Shown here piece after piece: positions 52,599-60,446 of a DNA stretch of 64,000 nucleotides. The position numbers were made by a program, and so were the translations under genes. The notes below the pieces were generated by a model. That model saw only the letters and a list, made by a program, of their open reading frames with translations. It was not told where the DNA came from and ran no database searches. Each line of letters opens with the position of its first letter. The first letter of the stretch is position 1. Source of the DNA: Brucella daejeonensis (GTDB taxonomy: Bacteria; Pseudomonadota; Alphaproteobacteria; Rhizobiales; Rhizobiaceae); the NCBI RefSeq assembly GCF_014199265.1, contig NZ_JACIJG010000003.1, positions 284,531 to 348,530 of the forward strand, given 5' to 3'.

Positions 52599-54290
52599 CT
52601 AGATTCCAGCAATTTTAACGGATGAGCTGGGGGTGACCTTCACCGTCCCGAGCTTTCGGACATGGCTCTCGATCACGTCCCAGATCTGCGGCCCCTCGGT
52701 GCCCTGGTTGACGGATGCCCAGCCGGCGACGGTGTAGCTCTTGCCGGCGTCGATGGCCTTTCCGCTGTCAACGAGCACCATGTCGGAGATGCGGCGGCCG
52801 ATCGGCTGGCCGATGTCGATTGTGAAGCCGATGCCGCCGACGCGGACCATGTCGCCCCCCTGTTGATAATAGGGGTCGGTGTTGAACAGGTTGTCGGCGA
52901 CGTCTTCGAGGATGGTCTTCAGCGTCTCGCCGGTCATCTCGGTCCGGTAGCAGGCGCCGTAGGTCATCGAGGTGACGTTGTGGATATCCTCTCGGGTGAT
53001 TGCGTCGCCGGGCATCAGTGTCGTGCCCCAGCGCACGCCTGGAGACATTGCGATCTCCGCATCCCGCTCGGACCGGATGGCATCGCAGATCAGGTTGTCC
53101 CAGGTTCCGTTGAAATTGCCGCGGCGGTAGAGAAGGCTCTCGGTGGTCCCAATCTTCTCCTCAAGCTTTTCCTTGTGCGGGGCACGCTCGTCGTCGACCA
53201 GTGCCGCCATCTCCGGATCGGGTGCAATCACATCGGAAAAGACCGGAATGAGCTTGTGGCGATAGCCCATCATGCGTCCGTCGCGCACGTCGAGGTCGAC
53301 GCGACTGACGAATTTGCCGTTCGAGCCCGAGGCGATCAGGATCGTCTCGCCGATGACTATCGGTTCGGGAACCGCGTCATGCGTGTGGCCAGTGAGGATC
53401 ACGTCGATCCCTTTGACGCGGCTCACCATCTTGCGATCGACGTCAAAGCCGTTGTGCGAGAGGCAGACGACGAGATCTGCGCCCTTGGATCTGACTTCAT
53501 CGACCATTTGCTGCATCCGCTCTTCGCGGATGCCGAAGGAGTATTCCGGGAACATCCAGCCCGGATTTGCGATCGGCATATAGGGGAATGCCTGGCCGAT
53601 CACGGCAATCTTGGCGCCGCCGCGCTCGAAGAAAGTGTAGGGCTCGAAGGCTGGCTCGTTCCATTCGGAATCGTAGATATTGGCGCCGAGGAAGGAGAAC
53701 GGCAGGGCGTCGACGATCTCCTTCAACCGTTCGGTGCCGTAGGTCCATTCCCAGTGGCTGGTCATGGCGTCGACCTTCAGCGCGTTCATGATGTTCACCA
53801 TGTCCTGGCCCTTGGTCAGCAGGGAGGTCATTGAACCGTGCCAGGTGTCGCCACCGTCGAGCAGGATGGCTTCCGGGCGGGCGGCGCGGATCGCCTTGAC
53901 GACCGTTGCCACCCGGTCCATGCCGCCCATCTTGCCGTAGGTCTTGCCGAGCGCCTCGAAATCCTCGCAGGTCAACGCGTAGGCTTCGGCAGACGCGGGC
54001 TTGATCTTGAAGGCCTCGATGAAATCCCTGCCGGTGAGATGCGGCGGGCGGCCTTTCGCTTCGCCGACTCCGATGTTGATTTCGGGTTCGCGGAACCAGA
54101 TCGGCTTCGTTTGCGCGTGAATGTCGGTGATATGGATCAGCGTGACATTGCCGTAGTCCTGAAAGGCGAGCAGGTCGTCCTGGGTCATGGCCTGCTGAGC
54201 GGCGAGGCTCGACCAGTTTCCAAAACCTGAGAGGCCGAATATGGCGGAGACCGCCACTGATGCCTGTAGAAATTCACGCCGGTTGATCAT
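52599..54290 (-). CDS. soxB: Thiosulfohydrolase SoxB
   Basis: A 563-residue dimanganese hydrolase that releases sulfate from SoxY-bound thiosulfate. The signal MINRREFLQASVAVSAIFGL is Tat-like. Metal motifs are LIHITDIHAQ, LLDGGDTWHGS, MTSHWEWTYG, CLSHNGFDVD and LTGHTHDA, all in the usual order for the 5'-nucleotidase-like fold. SoxB is most often GHWEFTYG at the third motif, so SHWEW is a mild variant. I use the ATG at 54290 after GAGGAACGGGC; the longer frame has 34 implausible residues. Confidence 0.95.
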   Translation of the reverse strand: MINRREFLQASVAVSAIFGLSGFGNWSSLAAQQAMTQDDLLAFQDYGNVTLIHITDIHAQTKPIWFREPEINIGVGEAKGRPPHLTGRDFIEAFKIKPASAEAYALTCEDFEALGKTYGKMGGMDRVATVVKAIRAARPEAILLDGGDTWHGSMTSLLTKGQDMVNIMNALKVDAMTSHWEWTYGTERLKEIVDALPFSFLGANIYDSEWNEPAFEPYTFFERGGAKIAVIGQAFPYMPIANPGWMFPEYSFGIREERMQQMVDEVRSKGADLVVCLSHNGFDVDRKMVSRVKGIDVILTGHTHDAVPEPIVIGETILIASGSNGKFVSRVDLDVRDGRMMGYRHKLIPVFSDVIAPDPEMAALVDDERAPHKEKLEEKIGTTESLLYRRGNFNGTWDNLICDAIRSERDAEIAMSPGVRWGTTLMPGDAITREDIHNVTSMTYGACYRTEMTGETLKTILEDVADNLFNTDPYYQQGGDMVRVGGIGFTIDIGQPIGRRISDMVLVDSGKAIDAGKSYTVAGWASVNQGTEGPQIWDVIESHVRKLGTVKVTPSSSVKIAGI

Positions 54291-54412
54291 GCCCGTTCCT
54301 CGGAAACATGTGCAGCAAAAATCCGTCCGGAAACCAACGTGCCGGAGCCTTGCCGTGTTGAATACGAATGTTTGTGTGGGACCGCCGCCCAATGGCGCGG
54401 CGGTCCGTGCCG

Positions 54413-55276
54413 TCAGGGTCTGACGCCAATGCCCTCGATGGAGAGGCCGTTGCCACGCGAGGCGACATAGAGCTCAAGCGTCTTGAACTCGTCGGAGCCT
54501 GCCTTGAAGGTCTCGGCCCGGGTATCCCGGACGCAACCGACGAAGCGCTGCTGCGAGGTTACGATGCCCGCATCCTTGAGGCGATAGACGGGAAAGCCGG
54601 ACGTCTGTCCCTGGCTCAGGTGGTCGGCCCGGATATACTTCCCGTAATTGGCCTCATGACAGCTCGCGCACGACATTTCGAGCTGACCATAGCGTGTGTA
54701 GTACATCTCCTTGCCCTTCTGCCAATAGGAGGCAGCCGGACCGTCAATCGCCACGTTCTGGATAACACCGCGCGACTGCAACGAGATGAGCGCCAGCATG
54801 TCCTTCATCTTGCCCGAGGTGACGCCCCATTTCTCAATGCCCATGCGCTCGGTTACGCACTGGTTGATGTAGTCTTCCATGATCATCAACTTGCCGGACT
54901 TGTCATCGACGCGCGGCAGAACGGCGCGCAGGCCCTTCATGCTTTCCGGTCCGTTGTGACAGCTGGCGCAGGACTCGCCTTTCACACCCATCGACTGGTT
55001 CCACAGGTCCCGGCCGCGGTCGGCGAAGACCATGCCCGGATTGTCGAAGTCGTCCTTTTCCATCGCTCGGGTGTCGTCCTCGCGGAAATGCCAACCCGAC
55101 CAGATCGTATCGAAAGCGCCCTCGAGATGGGCGGGCGCCGGTGCGCTGGTCACCAGAGTGACCGGCCCGTCGTCCGTCTGGATCTCCAGTGTGTCTTCGA
55201 CCGGGTCCGCACCGGCCGGACCGGCAAGGCAAAGGCCCAGGACGGCGGCAAGTGTCGCTTTGCTGAAACTTGGCAT
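54413..55276 (-). CDS. soxA: Thiosulfate-cytochrome c oxidoreductase subunit SoxA, dihaem type
   Basis: A 287-residue periplasmic cytochrome with a signal peptide (about residues 1-23), two CASCH haem motifs at 103-107 and 203-207, and the active-site cysteine in RFVGCVRDTRAE (C248), which carries a persulfide ligand in SoxXA. Two haem motifs define the dihaem class found in alphaproteobacteria such as Paracoccus. GGGAGGAGAAAGAC precedes the start. It loads thiosulfate onto SoxY together with SoxX. Confidence 0.95.
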   Translation of the reverse strand: MPSFSKATLAAVLGLCLAGPAGADPVEDTLEIQTDDGPVTLVTSAPAPAHLEGAFDTIWSGWHFREDDTRAMEKDDFDNPGMVFADRGRDLWNQSMGVKGESCASCHNGPESMKGLRAVLPRVDDKSGKLMIMEDYINQCVTERMGIEKWGVTSGKMKDMLALISLQSRGVIQNVAIDGPAASYWQKGKEMYYTRYGQLEMSCASCHEANYGKYIRADHLSQGQTSGFPVYRLKDAGIVTSQQRFVGCVRDTRAETFKAGSDEFKTLELYVASRGNGLSIEGIGVRP

Positions 55277-55306
55277 GTCTTTCTCCTCCCTAGATCAACA
55301 TGCAGC

Positions 55307-55636
55307 TCAGGCAACCCCGACCGACTTCTTTTCTTCGTAAACGGAACCGTCGTCGTCGTACCAGGTGAACTTGAATTCACCTGCGGCATCGACCTTGGCG
55401 GCAAACTCGAAGTACGGGTTGGTCGAAACGGCCGGATCGATGGCGACATCGACGATATTGTTGCCGTTGAAGTCGCAGGTGAAGCGATTGATGATGGAAC
55501 GTGGAATGATCTTGCCGTCGGCGTCCTTGCGCTGGCCGGATTCCATCTTGTGGCTGATAAGCGCCTTGATGGTCACGATTTCGCCAGCCTTGGCCGATTT
55601 CGGCACTTTCACACGCGGTTTTGCATCCGATGCCAT
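55307..55636 (-). CDS. soxZ: Sulfur carrier scaffold SoxZ
   Basis: A 109-residue immunoglobulin-like protein with no export signal of its own (RVKVPKSAKAGEIVTIKALISHKMESGQRKD is the family-typical N-terminal strand region). It is carried to the periplasm as a complex with SoxY. TAGGAGGAAAGGCAAC precedes the start, and it lies 22 bases after soxY. Length and order are canonical. Confidence 0.95.
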   Translation of the reverse strand: MASDAKPRVKVPKSAKAGEIVTIKALISHKMESGQRKDADGKIIPRSIINRFTCDFNGNNIVDVAIDPAVSTNPYFEFAAKVDAAGEFKFTWYDDDGSVYEEKKSVGVA

Positions 55637-55658
55637 GTTGCCTTTCCTCCTAATTCGA

Positions 55659-56078
55659 TCAGCCGCCGCAGCCGCCGATGGTGACCTTCACGGTCGATTG
55701 CGCCTTCTTGATCGAGCCGTCCGCCATCTTGGCATAGGCGATGACGTTCTGCGTCTTGGCGAGGCGGATGCGGGTTGCGACCGACTGGCTACCGGCCGCC
55801 GGGCCGAACTTGAACGTCGCAACGGCGGGTTCCGGGTTGCCTTCGGCGAGCAGCAGAATCGCCACCGCACCAGGTGCATCGACCGACACGGGAACGGTAT
55901 TGCCGTTTTCGGCAATCTCCGGAGCGGTCAGGGTCACGCCGTCGCTGCCGGCAGTTGCGCCACCGGTGAACTCGTTTGTCAGGGCCTCGATGGTCGCCGC
56001 CGTGACCGGCAGCGGCAGGGCCAGCGCCGTGATCCCGCCGATGCCGGCCAAAAGAACGTTTCGTCTGGTAAAGTTCAT
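55659..56078 (-). CDS. soxY: Sulfur carrier protein SoxY
   Basis: A 139-residue protein that carries all sulfur intermediates on the cysteine of its C-terminal swinging arm, here TIGGCGG with C137 as third residue from the end. The N-terminus NFTRRNVLLAGIGGITALALPLPVTAA is a twin-arginine signal, and SoxZ is exported with it. The start at 56078 follows GAGAGGAGTGTGAC; the longer frame would overlap the soxX stop. Confidence 0.96.
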   Translation of the reverse strand: MNFTRRNVLLAGIGGITALALPLPVTAATIEALTNEFTGGATAGSDGVTLTAPEIAENGNTVPVSVDAPGAVAILLLAEGNPEPAVATFKFGPAAGSQSVATRIRLAKTQNVIAYAKMADGSIKKAQSTVKVTIGGCGG

Positions 56079-56107
56079 GTCACACTCCTCTCGAACGTAT
56101 ATCTGCT

Positions 56108-56581
56108 TCACTCTTTGAGCGTCAGCAGATACGCCACCACGTCTTCAATCTGTTGGGCACTCAGGATTGGTGGCAGGGGGCCTTTGGGCGCCTTGCCGGT
56201 GTAGCCATTGCCGGGCCGGACATAGCCGTCGGTCTTGTAGAAGGCCGGCATGAAACTGCCCTCGAAGGTCATCTTCGCATTGGCCACGATCCCTCGCAGC
56301 TGCGCTTCCGAGTAACGATCGGCGACACCGTCGAGCGGTGGCGCGATGTTGCCCTGGAACGACACTTCCGGCAGCTGGCTGATCTGGTGGCAGGCCACGC
56401 AATTGCCGAGGGCATTCGTGGTCATAACCTTCAGGCCTGCGGCCGGATCCCCCTGCTTCCCGGACAGCGACATCTCGATTGCGCCTTCGTGAAAAACGGC
56501 CCCTGACGGCGCGGTCTCGCTAAGGGCCGGCGTGGCAGCGGATACCAGAACCGCTGATGCCAGGCAGAACTGCCATTTCAT
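56108..56581 (-). CDS. soxX: Monohaem cytochrome SoxX
   Basis: A 157-residue periplasmic cytochrome c, partner of SoxA. A signal peptide (about residues 1-21) leads to GNCVACHQIS (C61-H65), and the axial methionine is in AKMTFEGSFMPAFYKTDGY. GGAGGAGAGG directly precedes the start at 56581. It is the first gene of the main structural operon soxXYZABCDF; the AT-rich gap upstream contains the likely SoxR-controlled promoter. Confidence 0.95.
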   Translation of the reverse strand: MKWQFCLASAVLVSAATPALSETAPSGAVFHEGAIEMSLSGKQGDPAAGLKVMTTNALGNCVACHQISQLPEVSFQGNIAPPLDGVADRYSEAQLRGIVANAKMTFEGSFMPAFYKTDGYVRPGNGYTGKAPKGPLPPILSAQQIEDVVAYLLTLKE

Positions 56582-56632
56582 CCTCTCCTCCCTCTTCTCT
56601 CCTCGCACAAGTTAGTTCGACCGGCGATCCAT

Positions 56633-56665
56633 AACAATAGCTATATATAGATATTTTTGAATAAC
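56633..56665. promoter_or_regulatory. AT-rich soxX promoter with candidate SoxR site
   Basis: CTATATATAG (56641-56650) is a perfect palindrome, followed by ATATTTTTGAATAACC. Read minus, AATATCTATATATAG resembles AATATCTCTATC in the soxS-soxV gap. SoxR of a relative (Pseudaminobacter) is known to bind precisely the W-X and S-V intergenic regions. The gap 56582-56700 is conspicuously AT-rich against its surroundings. Confidence 0.5.
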
Positions 56666-56700
56666 CTTATAATATATTGATTTTAATTATGTTTTATACG

Positions 56701-57270
56701 TCATGGGTTCACTTGTCGCGCAAGGAATTTCTGAAAGTGCTCTCCGGAAGCGTAGCAGTGATCCCGAATCCATGTGAGCAGCGCGCTCGTGGTTCCCTTT
56801 CCAAAAGCCCCCGGCATCTTGGCGACTGCGGCTTCGGCCGCGGTCTGATTCGGCTTTACTTCCTCCGGCAGGAAGATGAGCGTGGGGGTGAACATGACGC
56901 CCCAGCGCACGGCCATTTCCTTCTCCGGCAGGACCGTTCCGTCGAAGTCCGTCACCTCGACGTTACCGAAGAGGTTGAGCTGTACGACGAAGTAGTTGTC
57001 GCGGATGAGTTGATCGATCTTCGGGTCAGGAAACACCTCCTCATGCATCTTTGTGCAATAGATGCATCCGCGCTGTTCGACGATCAGGAGGAGCCGCTTG
57101 CCCTCGCGATTGGCCTCGGCGAGGTCTTCGCGCAAATCCTTGAATGTCTCACGCAACCAGGTCGGTTTATGCAGTCCGTCGTCGCCGAGTTCCACGGCGA
57201 ATGCTGGCGCCAAGATGAGGCTGCCGACGATAAGCAATGCGCAGGCGAAAAGCAGTCGTACCGGGTGCAT
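56701..57270 (-). CDS. soxW: Periplasmic thioredoxin SoxW
   Basis: A 189-residue exported thioredoxin-fold protein. A signal peptide (about residues 1-25) precedes VEQRGCIYCTKMHEEVF with the redox pair C69/C72; the cis-proline loop is MFTPTLIFL. SoxW receives electrons from SoxV and helps keep SoxYZ and other Sox proteins reduced and active. CGAGAGGAGATACACAC precedes the start. It lies 18 bases after soxV and forms a separate two-gene unit from soxX. Confidence 0.93.
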   Translation of the reverse strand: MHPVRLLFACALLIVGSLILAPAFAVELGDDGLHKPTWLRETFKDLREDLAEANREGKRLLLIVEQRGCIYCTKMHEEVFPDPKIDQLIRDNYFVVQLNLFGNVEVTDFDGTVLPEKEMAVRWGVMFTPTLIFLPEEVKPNQTAAEAAVAKMPGAFGKGTTSALLTWIRDHCYASGEHFQKFLARQVNP

Positions 57271-57288
57271 GTGTGTATCTCCTCTCGA

Positions 57289-58026
57289 TCACTTCAGCGT
57301 CGCCGACCAGTCGAAGTTCTGGATCAGCGCATCTGCGATCAGGTTGACAGAATTGGTCGCGATCAGGATGCCGAAGATGATCAGCATCAGGCCCATCAGC
57401 TTTTCGACATGCCCCATGAGCGCGCGGTGCCGGCCAACGAAAGCCAGAAAAGGACGCGCAAACAGGGCGGCGACGACGAATGGCAACGTCATCCCTATTC
57501 CGTAGGCGAGGAGCAGCAGGCCTCCACGCCAGAGGTCTCCCATGCCGCTCGCGACCATCAGGATTGCCGCCAGCGCCGGCCCGACGCAGGGCGTCCAGCC
57601 GAACCCGAAAGCGAGTCCCATGAGATAGGCGCCCGCGAGTGTCGTCGGGTTAGCCGTCGATTGCATCCGTGCTTCTCGGTAGAGAAAACCAATGCGGAAC
57701 ACACCGAGGAAATGTAGCCCGAAGACGATCAGCACCGCCGCAGCGACCCAGGAGAGCGTCTCCTTCCATTGCAGGAAGAGGTGGCCGAGTGCGGTGGCGC
57801 CAAGCCCGAGCAGGACAAAAATCGTGGTCACGCCAAGCGCGAACGCGACCGCCTGAATGAAGAGCCGGCGCTGCGCACCTGCGGCTATCTGTTCCCCCTC
57901 CCGCAGTTCCTGCATCGAGAGGCCCGCCATGTAGGACAGATAAAAGGGCACCATCGGCAGGATACACGGCGACAGGAAGGACAGGAGCCCCGCCGCGACG
58001 GCTCCACCGTAACTGATCTCCAGCAT
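57289..58026 (-). CDS. soxV: Thiol-disulfide transmembrane carrier SoxV (CcdA family)
   Basis: A 245-residue CcdA/DsbD-type membrane protein with six helices. The paired redox cysteines are in LSFLSPCILPMVPFYLSYMAGL (C21) and FGFGWTPCVGPALAAILM. It passes reducing equivalents from cytoplasmic thioredoxin to SoxW. The ATG at 58026 follows GGGAGGAAGCC; the longer frame adds ten residues without a ribosome site. It is divergent from soxS. Confidence 0.94.
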   Translation of the reverse strand: MLEISYGGAVAAGLLSFLSPCILPMVPFYLSYMAGLSMQELREGEQIAAGAQRRLFIQAVAFALGVTTIFVLLGLGATALGHLFLQWKETLSWVAAAVLIVFGLHFLGVFRIGFLYREARMQSTANPTTLAGAYLMGLAFGFGWTPCVGPALAAILMVASGMGDLWRGGLLLLAYGIGMTLPFVVAALFARPFLAFVGRHRALMGHVEKLMGLMLIIFGILIATNSVNLIADALIQNFDWSATLK

Positions 58027-58098
58027 GGCTTCCTCCCAAGCACTGCCCGACCCCATTGAGACTCTGCGATTGCATGGTTGCTTTCACAAGAGTTCGAA

Positions 58099-58125
58099 AT
58101 TAGAATATCTCTATCTTTATATATG
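58099..58125. promoter_or_regulatory. soxS/soxV divergent promoter with candidate SoxR site
   Basis: An AT-rich stretch (ATTAGAATATCTCTATC and TTTATATATGG) lies only about 11-37 bases before the soxS ATG in a 109-base divergent gap. AATATCTCTAT resembles the element near soxX. No Shine-Dalgarno sequence precedes soxS, so its transcript may be nearly leaderless. Confidence 0.45.
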
Positions 58126-58135
58126 GTCTGTCAAC

Positions 58136-58504
58136 ATGTTCCAGCGGCGCCTCGCCTTTATGATTGCTCTTTTCGTGTGGCCGGCCATGCCGGCCAGCGC
58201 CGCCATGGAATTGCTGATGTTCGAGCAGCCTGGCTGCCTCTATTGCGCCCGCTGGGACGAGGAGGTGTCGCCGGAATATCCGAAGACATGGGAAGGACGC
58301 ATCGCGCCGCTTCGACGGCTTGATCTCCATGCCAGCTTGCCGGCAGGCCTGACGATTGCGAGAACTCCGGCCTTTACGCCGACCTTCGTTCTCGTCGTCG
58401 ACGGCGTGGAGAAGGGACGAATCGAAGGTTACCCCGCAGAAGACTTCTTCTGGGTCTTGCTGGATGACCTGATCGGCAAAGCCGGTGGGACGGTGACAAA
58501 GTGA
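58136..58504 (+). CDS. soxS: Periplasmic thioredoxin-like SoxS
   Basis: A 122-residue exported protein. Signal segment FQRRLAFMIALFVWPAMPASAA precedes MFEQPGCLYCARWDEEVSPEY with C34/C37, and TPTFVLVVDG is the cis-proline loop. SoxS reductively reactivates SoxYZ in Paracoccus. The start at 58136 gives the best signal peptide; the frame extends 37 codons upstream into soxV promoter DNA, and no ribosome site is obvious. It is first of a plus-strand soxS-soxR-soxT unit. Confidence 0.88.
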   Translation: MFQRRLAFMIALFVWPAMPASAAMELLMFEQPGCLYCARWDEEVSPEYPKTWEGRIAPLRRLDLHASLPAGLTIARTPAFTPTFVLVVDGVEKGRIEGYPAEDFFWVLLDDLIGKAGGTVTK

Positions 58505-58660
58505 AAAATGCCCTGTCCGAATCGTCGGCGAGGCAGTATACGAGGTTGAGGCACAGTATCCACGCGCCCGAAGGAAGCTACTTGCGGCAATCTGTTGCGT
58601 CTGCTCGGGCACTGCGGACGCGCCGAACGGCAATGGTTCGAAGCGCGTTTGCCCGGAGGG

Positions 58661-59011
58661 ATGTTTAAGGACGTGAACAAGGTGGCCACGCCAGCGCCAG
58701 GGGAAGGCGCGTTGGAGACACTGATCGATCGCGCCGAGAGGGTGTCGAAATTCCTGAAGGCGTTGGGGCACGACGGTCGCCTGACCATCCTGTGTCACCT
58801 GATCGACGGTCCCAAGAGCGTGACAGAACTCGAAAACCTGCTTTCGGCCCGCCAAGCCGTCGTCAGCCAGCAGCTTGCGCGTCTCAGGCTGGAAGGGCTC
58901 GTGGCGGCGCGGCGCGACGGCAACGCGATCTTCTATTCGATCCGTGATGCCAAGGCCCGCGAAGCCGTCATCTTTCTGGCAAATCTGTTCAGGGAAGCGG
59001 CAGACATCTGA
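58661..59011 (+). CDS. soxR: ArsR-family sulfur-responsive repressor SoxR
   Basis: A 116-residue winged-helix repressor: ERVSKFLKALGHDGRLTILCHLIDGPKSVTELENLLSARQAVVSQQLARLRLEGLVAARRDGNAIFYSI. The family (SoxR, SqrR, BigR) usually senses persulfide by linking two cysteines. I see only one, C45 in TILCHL; the C-terminal segment AVIFLANLFREAADI lacks the second. The start is uncertain: GGAGGG abuts the ATG at 58661; the longer frame begins with TTG at 58595 and would add one N-terminal cysteine. It should repress the sox operons from the W-X and S-V gaps. Confidence 0.87.
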   Translation: MFKDVNKVATPAPGEGALETLIDRAERVSKFLKALGHDGRLTILCHLIDGPKSVTELENLLSARQAVVSQQLARLRLEGLVAARRDGNAIFYSIRDAKAREAVIFLANLFREAADI

Positions 59012-59031
59012 TCTCTTCGGGAGGGGGAGCA

Positions 59032-60078
59032 ATGGAGACACTACCGGTCGGATTTCTGGCAGCGCTCGTAGGACTCGGCGGCGGCCTCGTGCTGGGGCTC
59101 GGCTGGCGTCTGGGAGGACTGTGCACGCTCGCCGCACTGGAGTCCGCCGTCTACGGCGGCGACCAGAAGCGCCTGCGCCTGTGGGGGGTCGTCATCGGCG
59201 TCGCGATCCTCGGGACCCAGTTCGGCGCTTGGGCCGGGCTGGTCAACCTCGAAGGTACGCTCTACCACGCCCTTGTATGGAATCCGTTCGCCTCGATCAT
59301 CGGTGGGTTGCTCTTTGGCTACGGCATGGCACTCGCGGGCAATTGCGGTTTTGGCGCACTGGCGCGCTTCGGCGGCGGGGATGTGCGTTCGCTCGTTCTG
59401 GTCGTCGTGATGGGGATCGTCGGATTCGTTGCGCTGTCGGGACCGCTCGCGCCGCTGCGCACGCTCCTGTTTCCGCAGCCCGAAGCGACGGCGCCCCAAG
59501 GCATTGTGCACGATCTTCAGGCCTTTCTGGGCATACCGGCGGCGGTGACCATCGTCACGGCCGCGCTCGTCTGTCTGGTCTGGGCGCTTTCCAATGAGCC
59601 CCTCCGCAAGGATTGGCGCATGCTGGCCTGGGGTGTCGCTGCCGGCATTGCCGTGACCTGGTGTTTTGCGGGCACGTCCTACCTTGAAGAGATCAGCCTC
59701 GGTGCTATCACGCCGGAGGGACCATCCTTCACGGCACCGATCGGCCGAACCTTGATCTATCTAATGACGTCAACCGCGGGCGGGATCACCTTTTCCGTCG
59801 GCTCGGTGGCCGGTGTTGTGCTCGGCGCCTTCATCGGCACCAGTATCAAGGGCACATTTGTCTGGGAAGCCTGCGACGACCCCAGGGAACTTGGTTGGCA
59901 GGTCGGCGGCGCCGCACTCATGGGCATCGGCGGAGTGATCGCCATGGGGTGCTCCATCGGACAGGGAGTCTCGGGGGTTGCCGCACTCGCATGGTCGGGT
60001 CCGGTGACGCTGGTCTGCATCGTCCTTGGTGCCGTGTTCGGACTGCGCCAGTTGATCGGCGGTTTCCAGAGAATCTGA
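59032..60078 (+). CDS. soxT: YeeE/YedE-family sulfur transporter SoxT
   Basis: A 348-residue inner-membrane protein with about nine to ten helices. Conserved cysteines lie in RLGGLCTLAALESAVYGGDQ (about residue 31), MALAGNCGFGALARFGGGD (about residue 105) and IAMGCSIGQGVSGVAALA (about residue 307). The order soxS-soxR-soxT matches sox clusters of other rhizobia. GGGAGGGGGAGCA precedes the ATG. Members import thiosulfate-type sulfur, or a sulfur signal sensed by SoxR. It differs clearly from the family member at 46806. Confidence 0.9.
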   Translation: METLPVGFLAALVGLGGGLVLGLGWRLGGLCTLAALESAVYGGDQKRLRLWGVVIGVAILGTQFGAWAGLVNLEGTLYHALVWNPFASIIGGLLFGYGMALAGNCGFGALARFGGGDVRSLVLVVVMGIVGFVALSGPLAPLRTLLFPQPEATAPQGIVHDLQAFLGIPAAVTIVTAALVCLVWALSNEPLRKDWRMLAWGVAAGIAVTWCFAGTSYLEEISLGAITPEGPSFTAPIGRTLIYLMTSTAGGITFSVGSVAGVVLGAFIGTSIKGTFVWEACDDPRELGWQVGGAALMGIGGVIAMGCSIGQGVSGVAALAWSGPVTLVCIVLGAVFGLRQLIGGFQRI

Positions 60079-60446
60079 CACCGGGCGAGGTGTGGTCTCA
60101 TGCCTTCCCCGGCTCAGGGGACGGAGTCCGTCAACCGCGACCGTCGGTATGAATTGCAACTGACTGCCCACAGTGGTTGCGTTGCAAAAATTCCTTATGG
60201 ATGGAACCCATCCGTGACTATGGACGCGATTATTCTGCAAGTTCCGCGAATTGCTGTTTGAACGAGTTCGATGCCAGCAAGCCGGATCCCGCTTGGTAAC
60301 TTCTGACTGGCCTGAAGCCAGATTATTGGGGCGAAAATGGCGCGGTCAACGCAGATACGACGTTTTTCATTGCATATTGTTCGTGCTGTCGACCCGAATA
60401 AGCTTATGCTGCGCAATCATATCGGCATGTCCAGCGGTTAAGAAAT
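60079..60446. other. Gene-free stretch with IS6 relic
   Basis: These 368 bases contain the right IS6 remnant (60175-60285, minus) and otherwise nothing recognisable. The sox side (60079-60174) and the yedY1 side (60286-60446) show no conserved frame. Confidence 0.6.
60175..60285 (-). mobile_element. IS6-family remnant flanking the sox cluster (right, inverted)
   Basis: Read on the minus strand: GCATCGAACTCGTT (coding GIELV) is joined by deletion directly to CAAACAGCAATTCGCGGAAC, matching the coding end of the left remnant (46555-46577). The element end GGTTGCGTTGCAAAAA (60175-60190) is the inverse of the left remnant's end. The two element ends face the sox cluster. Confidence 0.75.

Noticed and set aside
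52662..53834. 390-residue open frame antisense to soxB
   Set aside because: Entirely inside soxB, with His/Val/Asp-rich composition typical of an antisense shadow.
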